Positions 1-5,738 of a DNA stretch of 8,409 bases are shown piece after piece. The notes below the pieces were generated by a model that made no database searches, was not told where the DNA came from, and worked only from the letters and a program-made list of their open reading frames with translations. A program made the translations under genes and the position numbers. The stretch's first letter is position 1. The number at the start of each line of letters is the position of its first letter. Source of the DNA: an uncultured Eubacteriales bacterium (GTDB lineage: Bacteria > Bacillota > Clostridia > Oscillospirales > Acutalibacteraceae); NCBI GenBank assembly GCA_934667845.1, contig CAKUMQ010000084.1:1-8409 (forward strand), written 5' to 3'.

Positions 1-8
1 CATAAGCA

Positions 9-41
9 AAACCCCCGTAAACAAAGCGTTTACGGGGGTTT
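9..41 (-). terminator. Rho-independent terminator of the serine tRNA operon
   Basis: Arms 11-22 (ACCCCCGTAAAC) and 28-39 (GTTTACGGGGGT) are perfectly complementary over 12 bp around a 5-nt loop, and flanking A and T runs extend the pairing. Read on the minus strand, the stem is followed by TTTTG. It sits directly after the 3' CCA of tRNA-Ser(GCT). The A/T flanks on both sides could let it work weakly in the other direction too. Confidence 0.9.
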
Positions 42-42
42 C

Positions 43-133
43 TGGCGGAGATGGAGAGACTCGAACTCTCGCGCCGGTTACCCGACCTACGCCCTTAGCA
101 GGGGCGCCTCGTCACCAACTTGAGTACATCTCC
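43..133 (-). tRNA. tRNA-Ser (anticodon GCT)
   Basis: This is a serine tRNA reading AGC/AGU codons. On the minus strand the acceptor arm GGAGATG pairs with CATCTCC, followed by discriminator G and an encoded CCA (plus-strand tgg at 43-45). The anticodon loop is CTGCTAA (plus positions 95-101), giving anticodon GCT at 99-97. The T arm has the GTTCGAGTC form, and the long variable arm is typical of class II serine tRNAs. Length is 91 nt including CCA. It is the second gene of a two-tRNA transcript, 69 nt after tRNA-Ser(TGA). Confidence 0.96.
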
Positions 134-202
134 GAATACAACCCGCATGCGGTGAGCAGACGGGGTGTTTATACTATTGTCAGGGGGGAACAGAAGAAGC
201 AG

Positions 203-291
203 TGGCGGAGAGGGTGGGATTCGAACCCACGGCTCATTGCTGAGTCACCGGTTTTCAAGACCGGCTCCTTAAACCGCTCGGACACCTCTCC
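203..291 (-). tRNA. tRNA-Ser (anticodon TGA)
   Basis: This is a serine tRNA reading UCA and other UCN codons. On the minus strand the acceptor arm GGAGAGG pairs with CCTCTCC, followed by discriminator G and an encoded CCA (plus-strand tgg at 203-205). The anticodon loop is CTTGAAA (plus 253-259) with anticodon TGA at 257-255. The T loop is GTTCGAATC, and there is a long class II variable arm. Length is 89 nt with CCA. It is the promoter-proximal member of the tRNA pair. Confidence 0.96.
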
Positions 292-310
292 GGATCCGGA
301 ATACCCCCTT

Positions 311-339
311 ATCATAGCATGAGAAGCGCCGCTTGTCAA
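311..339 (-). promoter_or_regulatory. Sigma-70/SigA-type promoter for the tRNA-Ser pair
   Basis: On the minus strand a perfect -35 TTGACA (plus 334-339) is separated by 17 nt from -10 TATGAT (plus 311-316). The predicted start near 304 leaves a leader of only about a dozen bases before tRNA-Ser(TGA) at 291, as expected for a stable-RNA promoter. Confidence 0.88.
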
Positions 340-392
340 GAGTTTGTTGCGGAAAAATCATACACGGTTCACGGTAAGATCGGATCGGGCAG

Positions 393-461
393 AAAAAAGT
401 CACAGCGGAGGCGGAAAAGCGGCGTTTACAGCCGCCGCTCCGCAAGGGATCCGCTGTGACT
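393..461 (-). terminator. Large hairpin terminator after the GH32 gene
   Basis: Plus 398-409 (AGTCACAGCGGA) is the exact complement of 450-461, a 12-bp outer stem. Inside it, 418-424 (AGCGGCG) and 433-439 (CGCCGCT) form a second stem. On the minus strand the outer stem is followed by a run of six T (plus 393-398). It lies about 60 nt past the GH32 stop codon and just before the tRNA promoter, so it should insulate the tRNAs from readthrough. Confidence 0.85.
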
Positions 462-466
462 AAAGC

Positions 467-516
467 CCGCTTTCCGGATCCCGCGATCCGCTTTCCGGAT
501 CCCGCGATCCGCTTTC
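467..516. repeat. 21-bp tandem repeat, about 2.4 copies
   Basis: Two identical 21-bp units (467-487 and 488-508) and a partial third (509-516) lie between the GH32 stop codon and its terminator. Each unit junction holds CGGATC and GATCCG arms: 475-480 with 485-490, and 496-501 with 506-511. Each pair can fold as a 6-bp stem with a 4-nt loop. Alternative pairing between neighbouring units is also possible (485-490 with 496-501). The units lie outside the coding region. Confidence 0.9.
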
Positions 517-522
517 ACCGGC

Positions 523-2139
523 TCACTCCCATATCCCGTGCATTTTCCATTTCGTGCCCGACGCCCTTGCGCCGCCAACACGAAGCACCTTTTTCTCCGC
601 CGGATCGGTAAAGGTCGCCGACACCTCATCCGCCACGAAAAATTCGACCGAGCGGACATCGGTAATGATCCGCACCTTCAGTTCGCTGCCGCCGTGCGGG
701 GAATAGGTCTTTCCGCCGGTAAAGGTGAGCTGCCCGCTCTCTTTGTCATAGGCAAACCCGTTTTCGCCGACGCTGACCGTGAGATCCGCATCCGTTCCGA
801 CAGTAAACACACAGTCGCCCGGCACAAAAAGCTCCGTCGATCCATCTGCTGCGTCAAGATCCTCCGCATCAAAGCGCAGCTTGGCGATATTGTCGATCGG
901 CGTTCTGAACAGCCGGTAACCCTCTCCCGTCTTGTGAAGCTCCAGCCGGCAGACGAGCGACATGGACTGGGCAAACGGCTCACCGTGGTTTTTCTCCCTG
1001 TCATAGGCAAACGTATGTCCGCCGTCGATCATCCATGCGATATGATACCGCACCGTCCCGTCCGGATGCGAGTTCCACGTCTGCCCGGCGTAGACCGCCT
1101 GACCGTAATCGAGACAGCCCCCACCGCCATGCGGTGTGAAACGGTAATCCCTGAATTCCCCGACAAGATATCTGCCATCGGCGCCGTAAAGCACCCAGAG
1201 CTGCTCCTCCGTCCCGGCGACCGGGAGGGGAAAAAGGTCGGGGCATTCAAAGAGGTCGGGCGAGCGCGACTCAAATTTCCAGTCAATGCAGTTTTCCGAC
1301 GAATAGAAACTGACGCAATTCTTCCCCTCAAAGGTTTCATAGACGGCAATACACAGCTTCCCCTCCCCGGTGAACAGGAGCTTCGGATCGCGCCAGCTCT
1401 CATTCGCGGGCACGGGAATGATCGGCTCCTTCGGGAATTTATGAAAGGTAAAACCGCCGTCGGTGCTGTACTCCAGCATCTGCCCGCGGTTGCCCGCCGT
1501 CTGCTGCCGGTTTTTAAACATCCAGGACTGGAGCGCCGTGTAGGCTGCCAGTATGGTGCCTTTGCCGAAGCCCGACAGATCATCCCGGTCCACGATCGCG
1601 CTTCCCGAGGCAATATGGGTCTGCGCATCAAACGGGCGTATCGCATCGGGATATTCCCTGAAATGCACGCCGTCCGTGCTGACTGCAAGTCCCCAGCTGA
1701 CATTGATGCCGCCGTGATTCGGCCCGTACGGGTTGTGCTGGTAACACATACGGAACTCACCGTTGACATACACGAGGCCGTTCGGGTCGTTGAGCCAGCC
1801 GCGGCGGGAGGAGAAATGTATCCTCTGACGTCCCGGCTCTCTGTACAGATCCGGATAAAGCTCCGGCCGCTCCTCGATCTGTCCGCCGGAGATAATCCCG
1901 TCAAACAGTGTGTCCGGAACGTTTTCGTCCTCACACGAGAGCGTGACGGTCCTGCCCGCGAGCGCGTCAAGATACAGCGGGCAATAAAAATCCGGTTTTC
2001 TCTCGGTCAGCGCCAGATAAAACTCGGCAAACTGTTTCCCGGTCGAATCGTCGGTGATCTTCACATACCACATGCGGTCGGTATCCTCGATGGGGCAATG
2101 GAGGACCGGGGCGGTAAGGGTAAACGTTTTTGACGACAT
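523..2139 (-). CDS. Glycoside hydrolase family 32 (intracellular levanase/sucrase-type fructosidase)
   Basis: It hydrolyses beta-fructosidic bonds in sucrose, fructo-oligosaccharides or fructans, releasing fructose; the exact substrate cannot be read from the sequence. Residue numbers count from a TTG two codons upstream (540 aa); the preferred ATG start gives 538 aa. The family nucleophile motif WLNDPNG is at 117-123 (Asp120), the RDP motif at 252-254 (Asp253), and the acid/base EC motif at 300-301 (Glu300). HNPYG (137-141) and SGSA (180-183) are also typical of the five-bladed propeller. An extra N-terminal region of about 105 residues precedes the catalytic domain, resembling the beta-rich domain on many clostridial GH32 enzymes. 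A beta-sandwich follows the propeller from about 410. No signal peptide is visible, so it is probably cytoplasmic and needs imported sugar. It follows the sensor-regulator gene by 61 nt and probably shares its transcript. Confidence 0.93.
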   Translation of the reverse strand: MSSKTFTLTAPVLHCPIEDTDRMWYVKITDDSTGKQFAEFYLALTERKPDFYCPLYLDALAGRTVTLSCEDENVPDTLFDGIISGGQIEERPELYPDLYREPGRQRIHFSSRRGWLNDPNGLVYVNGEFRMCYQHNPYGPNHGGINVSWGLAVSTDGVHFREYPDAIRPFDAQTHIASGSAIVDRDDLSGFGKGTILAAYTALQSWMFKNRQQTAGNRGQMLEYSTDGGFTFHKFPKEPIIPVPANESWRDPKLLFTGEGKLCIAVYETFEGKNCVSFYSSENCIDWKFESRSPDLFECPDLFPLPVAGTEEQLWVLYGADGRYLVGEFRDYRFTPHGGGGCLDYGQAVYAGQTWNSHPDGTVRYHIAWMIDGGHTFAYDREKNHGEPFAQSMSLVCRLELHKTGEGYRLFRTPIDNIAKLRFDAEDLDAADGSTELFVPGDCVFTVGTDADLTVSVGENGFAYDKESGQLTFTGGKTYSPHGGSELKVRIITDVRSVEFFVADEVSATFTDPAEKKVLRVGGARASGTKWKMHGIWE

Positions 2140-2147
2140 ACGCAATT

Positions 2148-2154
2148 CTCTCCT
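2148..2154 (-). promoter_or_regulatory. Ribosome binding site that fixes the GH32 start
   Basis: The minus-strand AGGAGAG lies 8 nt before the ATG at 2139-2137. The longer reading frame begins with TTG at 2145, but only 2 nt separate that codon from this site, too close for initiation. The ATG is therefore the better start and gives a 538-residue protein. Confidence 0.75.
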
Positions 2155-2200
2155 GACTGTCGGTATTTCTCACGGACGCTGCCATCCGTTCCGCACATTT

Positions 2201-3289
2201 TCAATTTTTGCCGCCGGTGATCCACGGGCCGATCAGCGCGGCAAGCGCCGCCGTGTCACCGCATCCGGCGGCAGCGCATAATTTTTTCAGCCGGTATCCG
2301 ACCGCCCGCTCCGAAATAAACGCCGATTCGGCGACGGCGGCACGGGTCTGCCCGCCGCAGATCCCGCGAAGTATCCGTATGTCGATACGGTCGCAGAGCG
2401 AAAGACAGCGTTCGACGCGGAGGATCTCGTTCGCGAGCGGATCCCCGGGCAGCGACTCAAGGCTTGCCGTCGCCTCGCCGTCGCCGATCTCCGCATCGCG
2501 CCCATCGCTTACGGTCACCGGCACTCTGACGGTCACGGAAACCTCGGTGTCGTTCCTCTGCAGCCACGAGCAGAGCTTTACCGCCTGCCGTCCGAACGCG
2601 CGGTGTTCTGCCGAGAGCGTGAGGATGCCCGGAACAAGCACCGAAAAATCCGAGAGCGCCCGGTCAACAAAGCCCGCGAGCGCGATCTGACCGCTGCGGT
2701 CTCCGAGTGCACGGTTCAGAGCGACGGCGGCGAGGTCATTGCCGCAGATGACCGAATCGTACCGCCCGCTCACGGGCAGAAATGCAGACACACATGCGCC
2801 GAGATCCCCGGATACGGTAAACACATCCGCCTCCGGCGCTTTGACGCCGCGACGCGACATTTCGGTGAGAAAACCGATCTGCTTGATCCTGTCCGGCCGC
2901 GAATCCGGATAGATGCCGAAGAGTGCCGTCCTTGTCCGCCCGCCGCTGCGCAGGGCACGGATGCCCTGTGTCACCGCGTCGGCATAATCCATGGTGATGA
3001 CGCTTGCATGCGGCGACGGAACATCCGCCGTGAAATTGACGAGGATCGTATGAATGCCCGCCCCCCACATCCGTTTCAGCGGCTCACCGAGCGCCGCCGC
3101 GGAGTTGCCGACAACGATGATCACCGGTCTCGGCCCGCTTCCGGCAATGTCCTCTGCGCTGCGCGGTGCCTCGTTCAGAAGCACGGGCCGATACCGGCGC
3201 TTTTCCGCCGCCTCGGTGATCCCGCAGAAGATATGGGCAAACCAGTGGGTTCTTCTGAAAGACGGATCGCTGTAAACATAAAGGTTCAT
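2201..3289 (-). CDS. LacI/GalR-like sugar-sensor transcriptional regulator with C-terminal helix-turn-helix
   Basis: This is probably the sugar-responsive regulator of the GH32 gene that follows it. The 362-residue protein begins directly with a periplasmic-binding-protein-like sensor fold (about 1-250). Family-like stretches include VNFTADVPSPHASVITMDY (84-102), CGNDLAAVALNRAL (182-195) and ALAGFVD (203-209), as in LacI/GalR sensors. There is no N-terminal LacI helix-turn-helix. Instead residues about 300-352 (RIDIRILRGICGG, then AAVAESAFISERAVGYRLKKL) resemble a LuxR/response-regulator-type DNA-binding domain. No signal peptide or TM segment is seen. The ATG at 3289 is preceded by GGGGGAG at good spacing. 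The sensor fold is a confident call; the C-terminal domain class is inferred by eye. Activator or repressor mode is unknown. Confidence 0.8.
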   Translation of the reverse strand: MNLYVYSDPSFRRTHWFAHIFCGITEAAEKRRYRPVLLNEAPRSAEDIAGSGPRPVIIVVGNSAAALGEPLKRMWGAGIHTILVNFTADVPSPHASVITMDYADAVTQGIRALRSGGRTRTALFGIYPDSRPDRIKQIGFLTEMSRRGVKAPEADVFTVSGDLGACVSAFLPVSGRYDSVICGNDLAAVALNRALGDRSGQIALAGFVDRALSDFSVLVPGILTLSAEHRAFGRQAVKLCSWLQRNDTEVSVTVRVPVTVSDGRDAEIGDGEATASLESLPGDPLANEILRVERCLSLCDRIDIRILRGICGGQTRAAVAESAFISERAVGYRLKKLCAAAGCGDTAALAALIGPWITGGKN

Positions 3290-3306
3290 GATGTCGCTCC
3301 CCCGGC

Positions 3307-3317
3307 AATACTGTATT
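3307..3317. promoter_or_regulatory. Candidate operator palindrome at the regulator promoter
   Basis: AATAC-T-GTATT is a perfect odd palindrome with 5-bp arms. It overlaps the -10 element and probable transcription start of the regulator-GH32 operon. The position suits repressor binding, but the short arms mean chance cannot be excluded. Confidence 0.35.
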
Positions 3318-3323
3318 CTATCA
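3315..3323 (-). promoter_or_regulatory. Extended -10 promoter for the regulator-GH32 operon
   Basis: The minus strand reads TGA-TAGAAT, an extended -10 element, 25 nt upstream of the regulator start codon. No good -35 is seen at 17 nt, which extended -10 promoters can tolerate. A perfect 11-bp palindrome (3307-3317) overlaps its downstream edge. Confidence 0.5.
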
Positions 3324-3388
3324 CATTCTTCCCCTCTGCGCCATGAAATTTTTCAGGCGTTTTTGAGAGGATCTCTTCCAAAACCGTC

Positions 3389-3411
3389 ATCCCGGAAGCA
3401 AATTCCGGGAT
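3389..3411. repeat. Inverted repeat with 9-bp perfect arms in the divergent intergenic region
   Basis: Arms ATCCCGGAA (3389-3397) and TTCCGGGAT (3403-3411) surround the 5-nt centre GCAAA. There is no T run on either side as a terminator would need. The repeat ends 7 nt before the -35 box of the plus-strand promoter at 3419. An operator for either divergent unit, or a hairpin, is possible. Confidence 0.6.
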
Positions 3412-3418
3412 ATTTCTC

Positions 3419-3447
3419 TTGTCCGTCCGGGCGGTATATGGTAAAAT
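3419..3447 (+). promoter_or_regulatory. Promoter for the membrane-protein/TetR operon
   Basis: TTGTCC (3419-3424), a 17-nt spacer, and TAAAAT (3442-3447) preceded by TGG give a good -35, spacing and extended -10. It leaves a leader of about 115 nt before the first start codon. A second, weaker extended -10 (TGC-TATCCT at 3529-3537) lies closer to the gene and could give a shorter transcript. Confidence 0.65.
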
Positions 3448-3567
3448 AGCCCTGCACACCGGCGGTATCCGCGTTTTTTGAAAACGACACAAACCGCTGT
3501 TTTTGTTGTTCCGTTTGCCCTCTTTCCGTGCTATCCTGAAGCCATCACATGAAGGAGGCATCAGATC

Positions 3568-3921
3568 ATGAACACAGACAAGATCTATGCAGAACAGCTT
3601 GCCAACGAATACGCGCCGAAGGACACCTCCAAGGTCGTCGCTTTGCGGAAGCTCGACGCCAAAGCCAAGCGTCCGGCAAACATTTTCACCTACACGCTCG
3701 GCGTGGTCTCCGCCCTCGTTTTCGGTACGGGCATGTGCCTGGCCATGGGGCAGATCGGCAGCGAAACGACGGGCTCGCTCGTGCTGGGGATCATCATCGG
3801 CATCGTCGGCATGATCGGCATGGGCGTCAATTATCCGCTCTACCGGCGCATCCTCGAAAACGGCAGGAAGAAATATGCCTTTGATATCCTGGAGCTTGCC
3901 AAAGAGATCAGCGGGAAATAA
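3568..3921 (+). CDS. Small two-TM membrane protein, function unknown
   Basis: The 117-residue protein has a charged N-terminal segment (1-37, rich in Lys, Asp and Glu). Two hydrophobic helices follow at about 38-61 and 69-92, the second glycine-rich (LGIIIGIVGMIGMG), and then a charged amphipathic tail (93-117). With a short inter-helix loop it is probably a hairpin in the cytoplasmic membrane, both ends likely cytoplasmic. I see no catalytic motif. The ATG has a strong AGGAGG (3553-3558) 9 nt upstream. It is the first gene of a tight operon with a second membrane protein and a TetR regulator. The pairing suggests a membrane function sensed or controlled by that regulator, but no function can be assigned. 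Confidence 0.85.
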   Translation: MNTDKIYAEQLANEYAPKDTSKVVALRKLDAKAKRPANIFTYTLGVVSALVFGTGMCLAMGQIGSETTGSLVLGIIIGIVGMIGMGVNYPLYRRILENGRKKYAFDILELAKEISGK

Positions 3922-3924
3922 GCC

Positions 3925-4380
3925 GTGGAAAAAGCGCTGACGGTATTGCACAAGCTCCTGCATCCGCCGAAATGGGTGATGTTTTTGCTCAACATCCCGA
4001 TGGGCGGCATGATCCTGCTGATGGTGCTGACAAACTCCGGCTATACCTATCCGGGCTATGTCATCTACCTGTCCGCTCTGTATACCTTTTATACCGTAAC
4101 CATGTCCGCCGCGGATCTGATCCGCTGCCGCCGACTGGGCAGCCCGCTCTTGTCGGCGGCAAAGGTCCTGCGTTTCATCGCCGCCCTGATGTCCGTTCTC
4201 GGGCTGCAAACGGCAATGATCACGCAGTTTTCCGCCGGAGACGACACTTTCCGCAGGACGATGAACGCCGTTACCGGCGGGAGCGTCTGGCTGTTTGTGA
4301 TCCTGACCGCTCTCTGCATGCTGTACCGAAGCCGGAAAACAAAGAACGAGGTGAGCCCCGTTGAACCGATCCGAAAGTAA
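3925..4380 (+). CDS. Four-TM membrane protein, function unknown
   Basis: The 151-residue protein has four likely membrane helices: about 17-36 (WVMFLLNIPMGGMILLMVLT), 43-65, 80-100 and 118-135. Its Lys/Arg-rich C-terminal tail (136-151) is probably cytoplasmic. It starts with GTG at 3925, just 3 nt after the stop of the upstream gene and with only a poor ribosome site (GGGAAA), so translation is probably coupled to that gene. Its last 20 bases overlap the start of the TetR gene. No transporter or enzyme signature is recognised. Tight linkage suggests it works with the two-TM protein, but this is inference. Confidence 0.82.
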   Translation: MEKALTVLHKLLHPPKWVMFLLNIPMGGMILLMVLTNSGYTYPGYVIYLSALYTFYTVTMSAADLIRCRRLGSPLLSAAKVLRFIAALMSVLGLQTAMITQFSAGDDTFRRTMNAVTGGSVWLFVILTALCMLYRSRKTKNEVSPVEPIRK

Positions 4381-4942
4381 ATATTTTGCCACCGCCGCCC
4401 GTATGGACAAGGCGTTTCTGGAGCTTATCGAAAAAAAGGATCTTGCCTATATTACGGTAAAGGAGATCTGCGAAAAAGCGGGCGTCAACCGCTCGACATT
4501 CTATCTGCACTATGAAACGGTCGGCGACCTGCTGGCGGAAAGCGCACAGCATATCATCGATGAGTTTGTCGCCTGTATGCCCTATAACACGGCGGAGTTT
4601 CTGAGCAGGCTGCCGGAGCGTCCCCTCAGTGAGCTTTATCTGGTCACGCCGGAATATCTGACGCCGTACCTGACCTATATCAAAGAACACCGCCGCATTT
4701 TCAAAGCCACCGTGGAGCAGGCGACGGTCCTGCGGATGAACGACGCCTACCGGGATCTGAACCGCCATGTGTTTGCGCCGATCTTAAAACGCTATCAGAT
4801 TCCGGAGGCTGACCGGGAATATGTGCTTCAGTTTTTTATCAGCGGTCTGATGGCGGTCATCAATGCATGGCTGAAAAACGATTGCCAGGACAGTGTTGAG
4901 CATATTATTTCGGTCATGCAGCTTTGCATTAAGCGCACATAG
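4361..4942 (+). CDS. TetR/AcrR-family transcriptional regulator
   Basis: The 193-residue protein has a clear TetR-type DNA-binding domain. Residues 31-51 (ITVKEICEKAGVNRSTFYLHY) form the helix-turn-helix, with NRSTFYLHY as the recognition helix. The rest (about 55-193) is a helical ligand-binding and dimerisation domain whose ligand cannot be predicted. It starts with TTG at 4361 inside the end of the preceding gene (20-nt overlap). GAGGTGAG at 4348-4355 lies at suitable spacing upstream, and no ATG gives a full N-terminal domain. Being last in the operon, it may control its own transcript together with the two membrane proteins. A hairpin terminator follows 11 nt after the stop. Confidence 0.92.
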   Translation: MNRSESKYFATAARMDKAFLELIEKKDLAYITVKEICEKAGVNRSTFYLHYETVGDLLAESAQHIIDEFVACMPYNTAEFLSRLPERPLSELYLVTPEYLTPYLTYIKEHRRIFKATVEQATVLRMNDAYRDLNRHVFAPILKRYQIPEADREYVLQFFISGLMAVINAWLKNDCQDSVEHIISVMQLCIKRT

Positions 4943-4952
4943 CACCGGCAGC

Positions 4953-4990
4953 GGGCGTTATCGGGGAACCCCCGATAACGCCCTGTTTTG
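4953..4990 (+). terminator. Rho-independent terminator after the TetR gene
   Basis: Arms 4953-4966 (GGGCGTTATCGGGG) and 4970-4983 are perfectly complementary over 14 bp with a 3-nt loop, followed by TGTTTTG. It begins 11 nt past the TetR stop codon. Confidence 0.9.
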
Positions 4991-5142
4991 CATTTTACGG
5001 AGACGTTCCGCCGTTTTTTGTGCGGTTTTTTTAAGTGCTGCGGCTAACGACCGCAGACGGCGCACGATCCTCCCCCTGTGTTCTCCGTTGGCGGATAAGG
5101 ATAAAATTTTCGCATTTTCCGCACAGCAGGTCGGATTCCCTC

Positions 5143-5171
5143 TTGCGTTTTTGCGGAAAGTGTGGTATAGT
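5143..5171 (+). promoter_or_regulatory. Promoter of the pheB-hom-lysC operon
   Basis: TTGCGT (5143-5148), a 17-nt spacer, and an extended TGG-TATAGT (-10 at 5166-5171) give a good housekeeping promoter. The leader is about 50 nt, too short for a lysine riboswitch or T-box. It contains a small hairpin with 6-bp arms (5195-5200 with 5206-5211) just before the ribosome site. The stretch from 4991 to 5142 shows no gene; only a weak 6-bp hairpin (5038-5056) and T runs are visible. Confidence 0.78.
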
Positions 5172-5229
5172 GTTCTCTGTTGTCGCACAGTTGTCCGTCT
5201 GTCAGAGACGGAGAAGGGAGGAAACGGCT

Positions 5230-5697
5230 ATGGAACCGACCGGATCACCGGATCATCTGCTGCTCGTCGATGCGCGGGCGCTGCCGGAGGTATACGAGCG
5301 GGTGCTGAAAGCCAAGCGGCTGCTTGTCAGCGGTCAGGTGTCCTCCGCCTCGGAGGCGGCACGTCTGGCGGGCATTTCCCGCAGTGCGTTTTACAAATAC
5401 CGCGATGCCGTATTTCCCTACAGCGGCGGCGAGAGCGGACGGCTTCTGACCGTTCACTGCATTCTGGAGGATCGCCCGGGCGTGCTGTCCAATCTGCTCT
5501 CCGCCTTTGCGGCGGCGGATACCAATATTCTGACCGTCAACCAGAGCATCCCCGTAGATGCGCTGGCGTCGGTCTCGATCTCCGCCAGCACGGACAGGCT
5601 GTGCATGAGCTTCGCGGACTTTGTGCGGTCGCTCGGCGAGCTGGACGGCGTGCAGAGCATCGTCCGCATTGAGCGGCATTCCTCCGGATTAGTTTAA
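5230..5697 (+). CDS. pheB: ACT-domain protein, PheB/UPF0735 family
   Basis: The 155-residue protein is probably a small amino-acid-sensing or regulatory partner of aspartate-family biosynthesis. Residues 17-62 match the family N-terminus (ALPEVYERVLKAKRLLVSG, then SRSAFYKYRDAVFP) and include a small helix-turn-helix-like segment (about 38-58). An ACT domain spans about 72-148, with the ligand-site motif DRPGVLS at 81-87. The reading frame is open further upstream, but the ATG at 5230 has GGGAGG (5216-5221) 8 nt before it and lies downstream of the promoter, so it is chosen. It is the first gene of the operon, 41 nt before hom. The biochemical role of this family is poorly known; although named for a phenylalanine link in Bacillus, here the context points to threonine/methionine/lysine supply. 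Confidence 0.88.
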   Translation: MEPTGSPDHLLLVDARALPEVYERVLKAKRLLVSGQVSSASEAARLAGISRSAFYKYRDAVFPYSGGESGRLLTVHCILEDRPGVLSNLLSAFAAADTNILTVNQSIPVDALASVSISASTDRLCMSFADFVRSLGELDGVQSIVRIERHSSGLV

Positions 5698-5702
5698 AGC
5701 GC

Positions 5703-5720
5703 GTCGGAGCGGTCTCCGAC
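5703..5720 (+). other. Hairpin between pheB and hom
   Basis: Arms GTCGGAG (5703-5709) and CTCCGAC (5714-5720) pair perfectly over 7 bp with a 4-nt loop, and the flanking c5702/g5721 can add an eighth pair. It ends directly at the hom ribosome site (GGAAAGGA, 5721-5728). With no T run it is not a terminator; it may set translation or mRNA stability. Confidence 0.6.
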
Positions 5721-5738
5721 GGAAAGGACGGTTTACCC

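Noticed and set aside
134..202. Separate promoter between the two tRNA genes (minus-strand TTCTGT, 16 nt, TATAAA)
   Set aside because: The -35 is poor and spacing short. The strong promoter at 311-339 can serve both tRNAs, so a second one is not needed.
43..291. tRNA-Ser genes as an attachment site of an integrated element
   Set aside because: No integrase gene and no repeated tRNA 3' end is found in the window.
538..2133. Plus-strand open frame of 531 codons opposite the GH32 gene
   Set aside because: The GH32 frame has all catalytic motifs and a ribosome site. The antisense translation is Arg/Pro-rich with no recognisable domain, as expected from GC-biased codons.
2603..3346. Plus-strand open frame of 247 codons opposite the regulator
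   Set aside because: The minus-strand sensor-regulator has family-like motifs and a ribosome site; this frame is Arg-rich without recognisable features.
3286..4410. Minus-strand open frame of 374 codons spanning the membrane-protein operon
   Set aside because: It crosses three well-supported plus-strand starts and their promoter region, and its translation shows no domain.
5008..5032. Second terminator-like element with CCGC/GCGG arms and seven T
   Set aside because: The stem is only 4 bp with a 10-nt loop, too weak to call. The 14-bp terminator at 4953-4990 already explains termination.
4991..5229. Possible lysine riboswitch or T-box before the pheB-hom-lysC operon
   Set aside because: The promoter at 5143-5171 leaves only about 50 nt of leader, and no T-box sequence or lysine-riboswitch core is recognised upstream.
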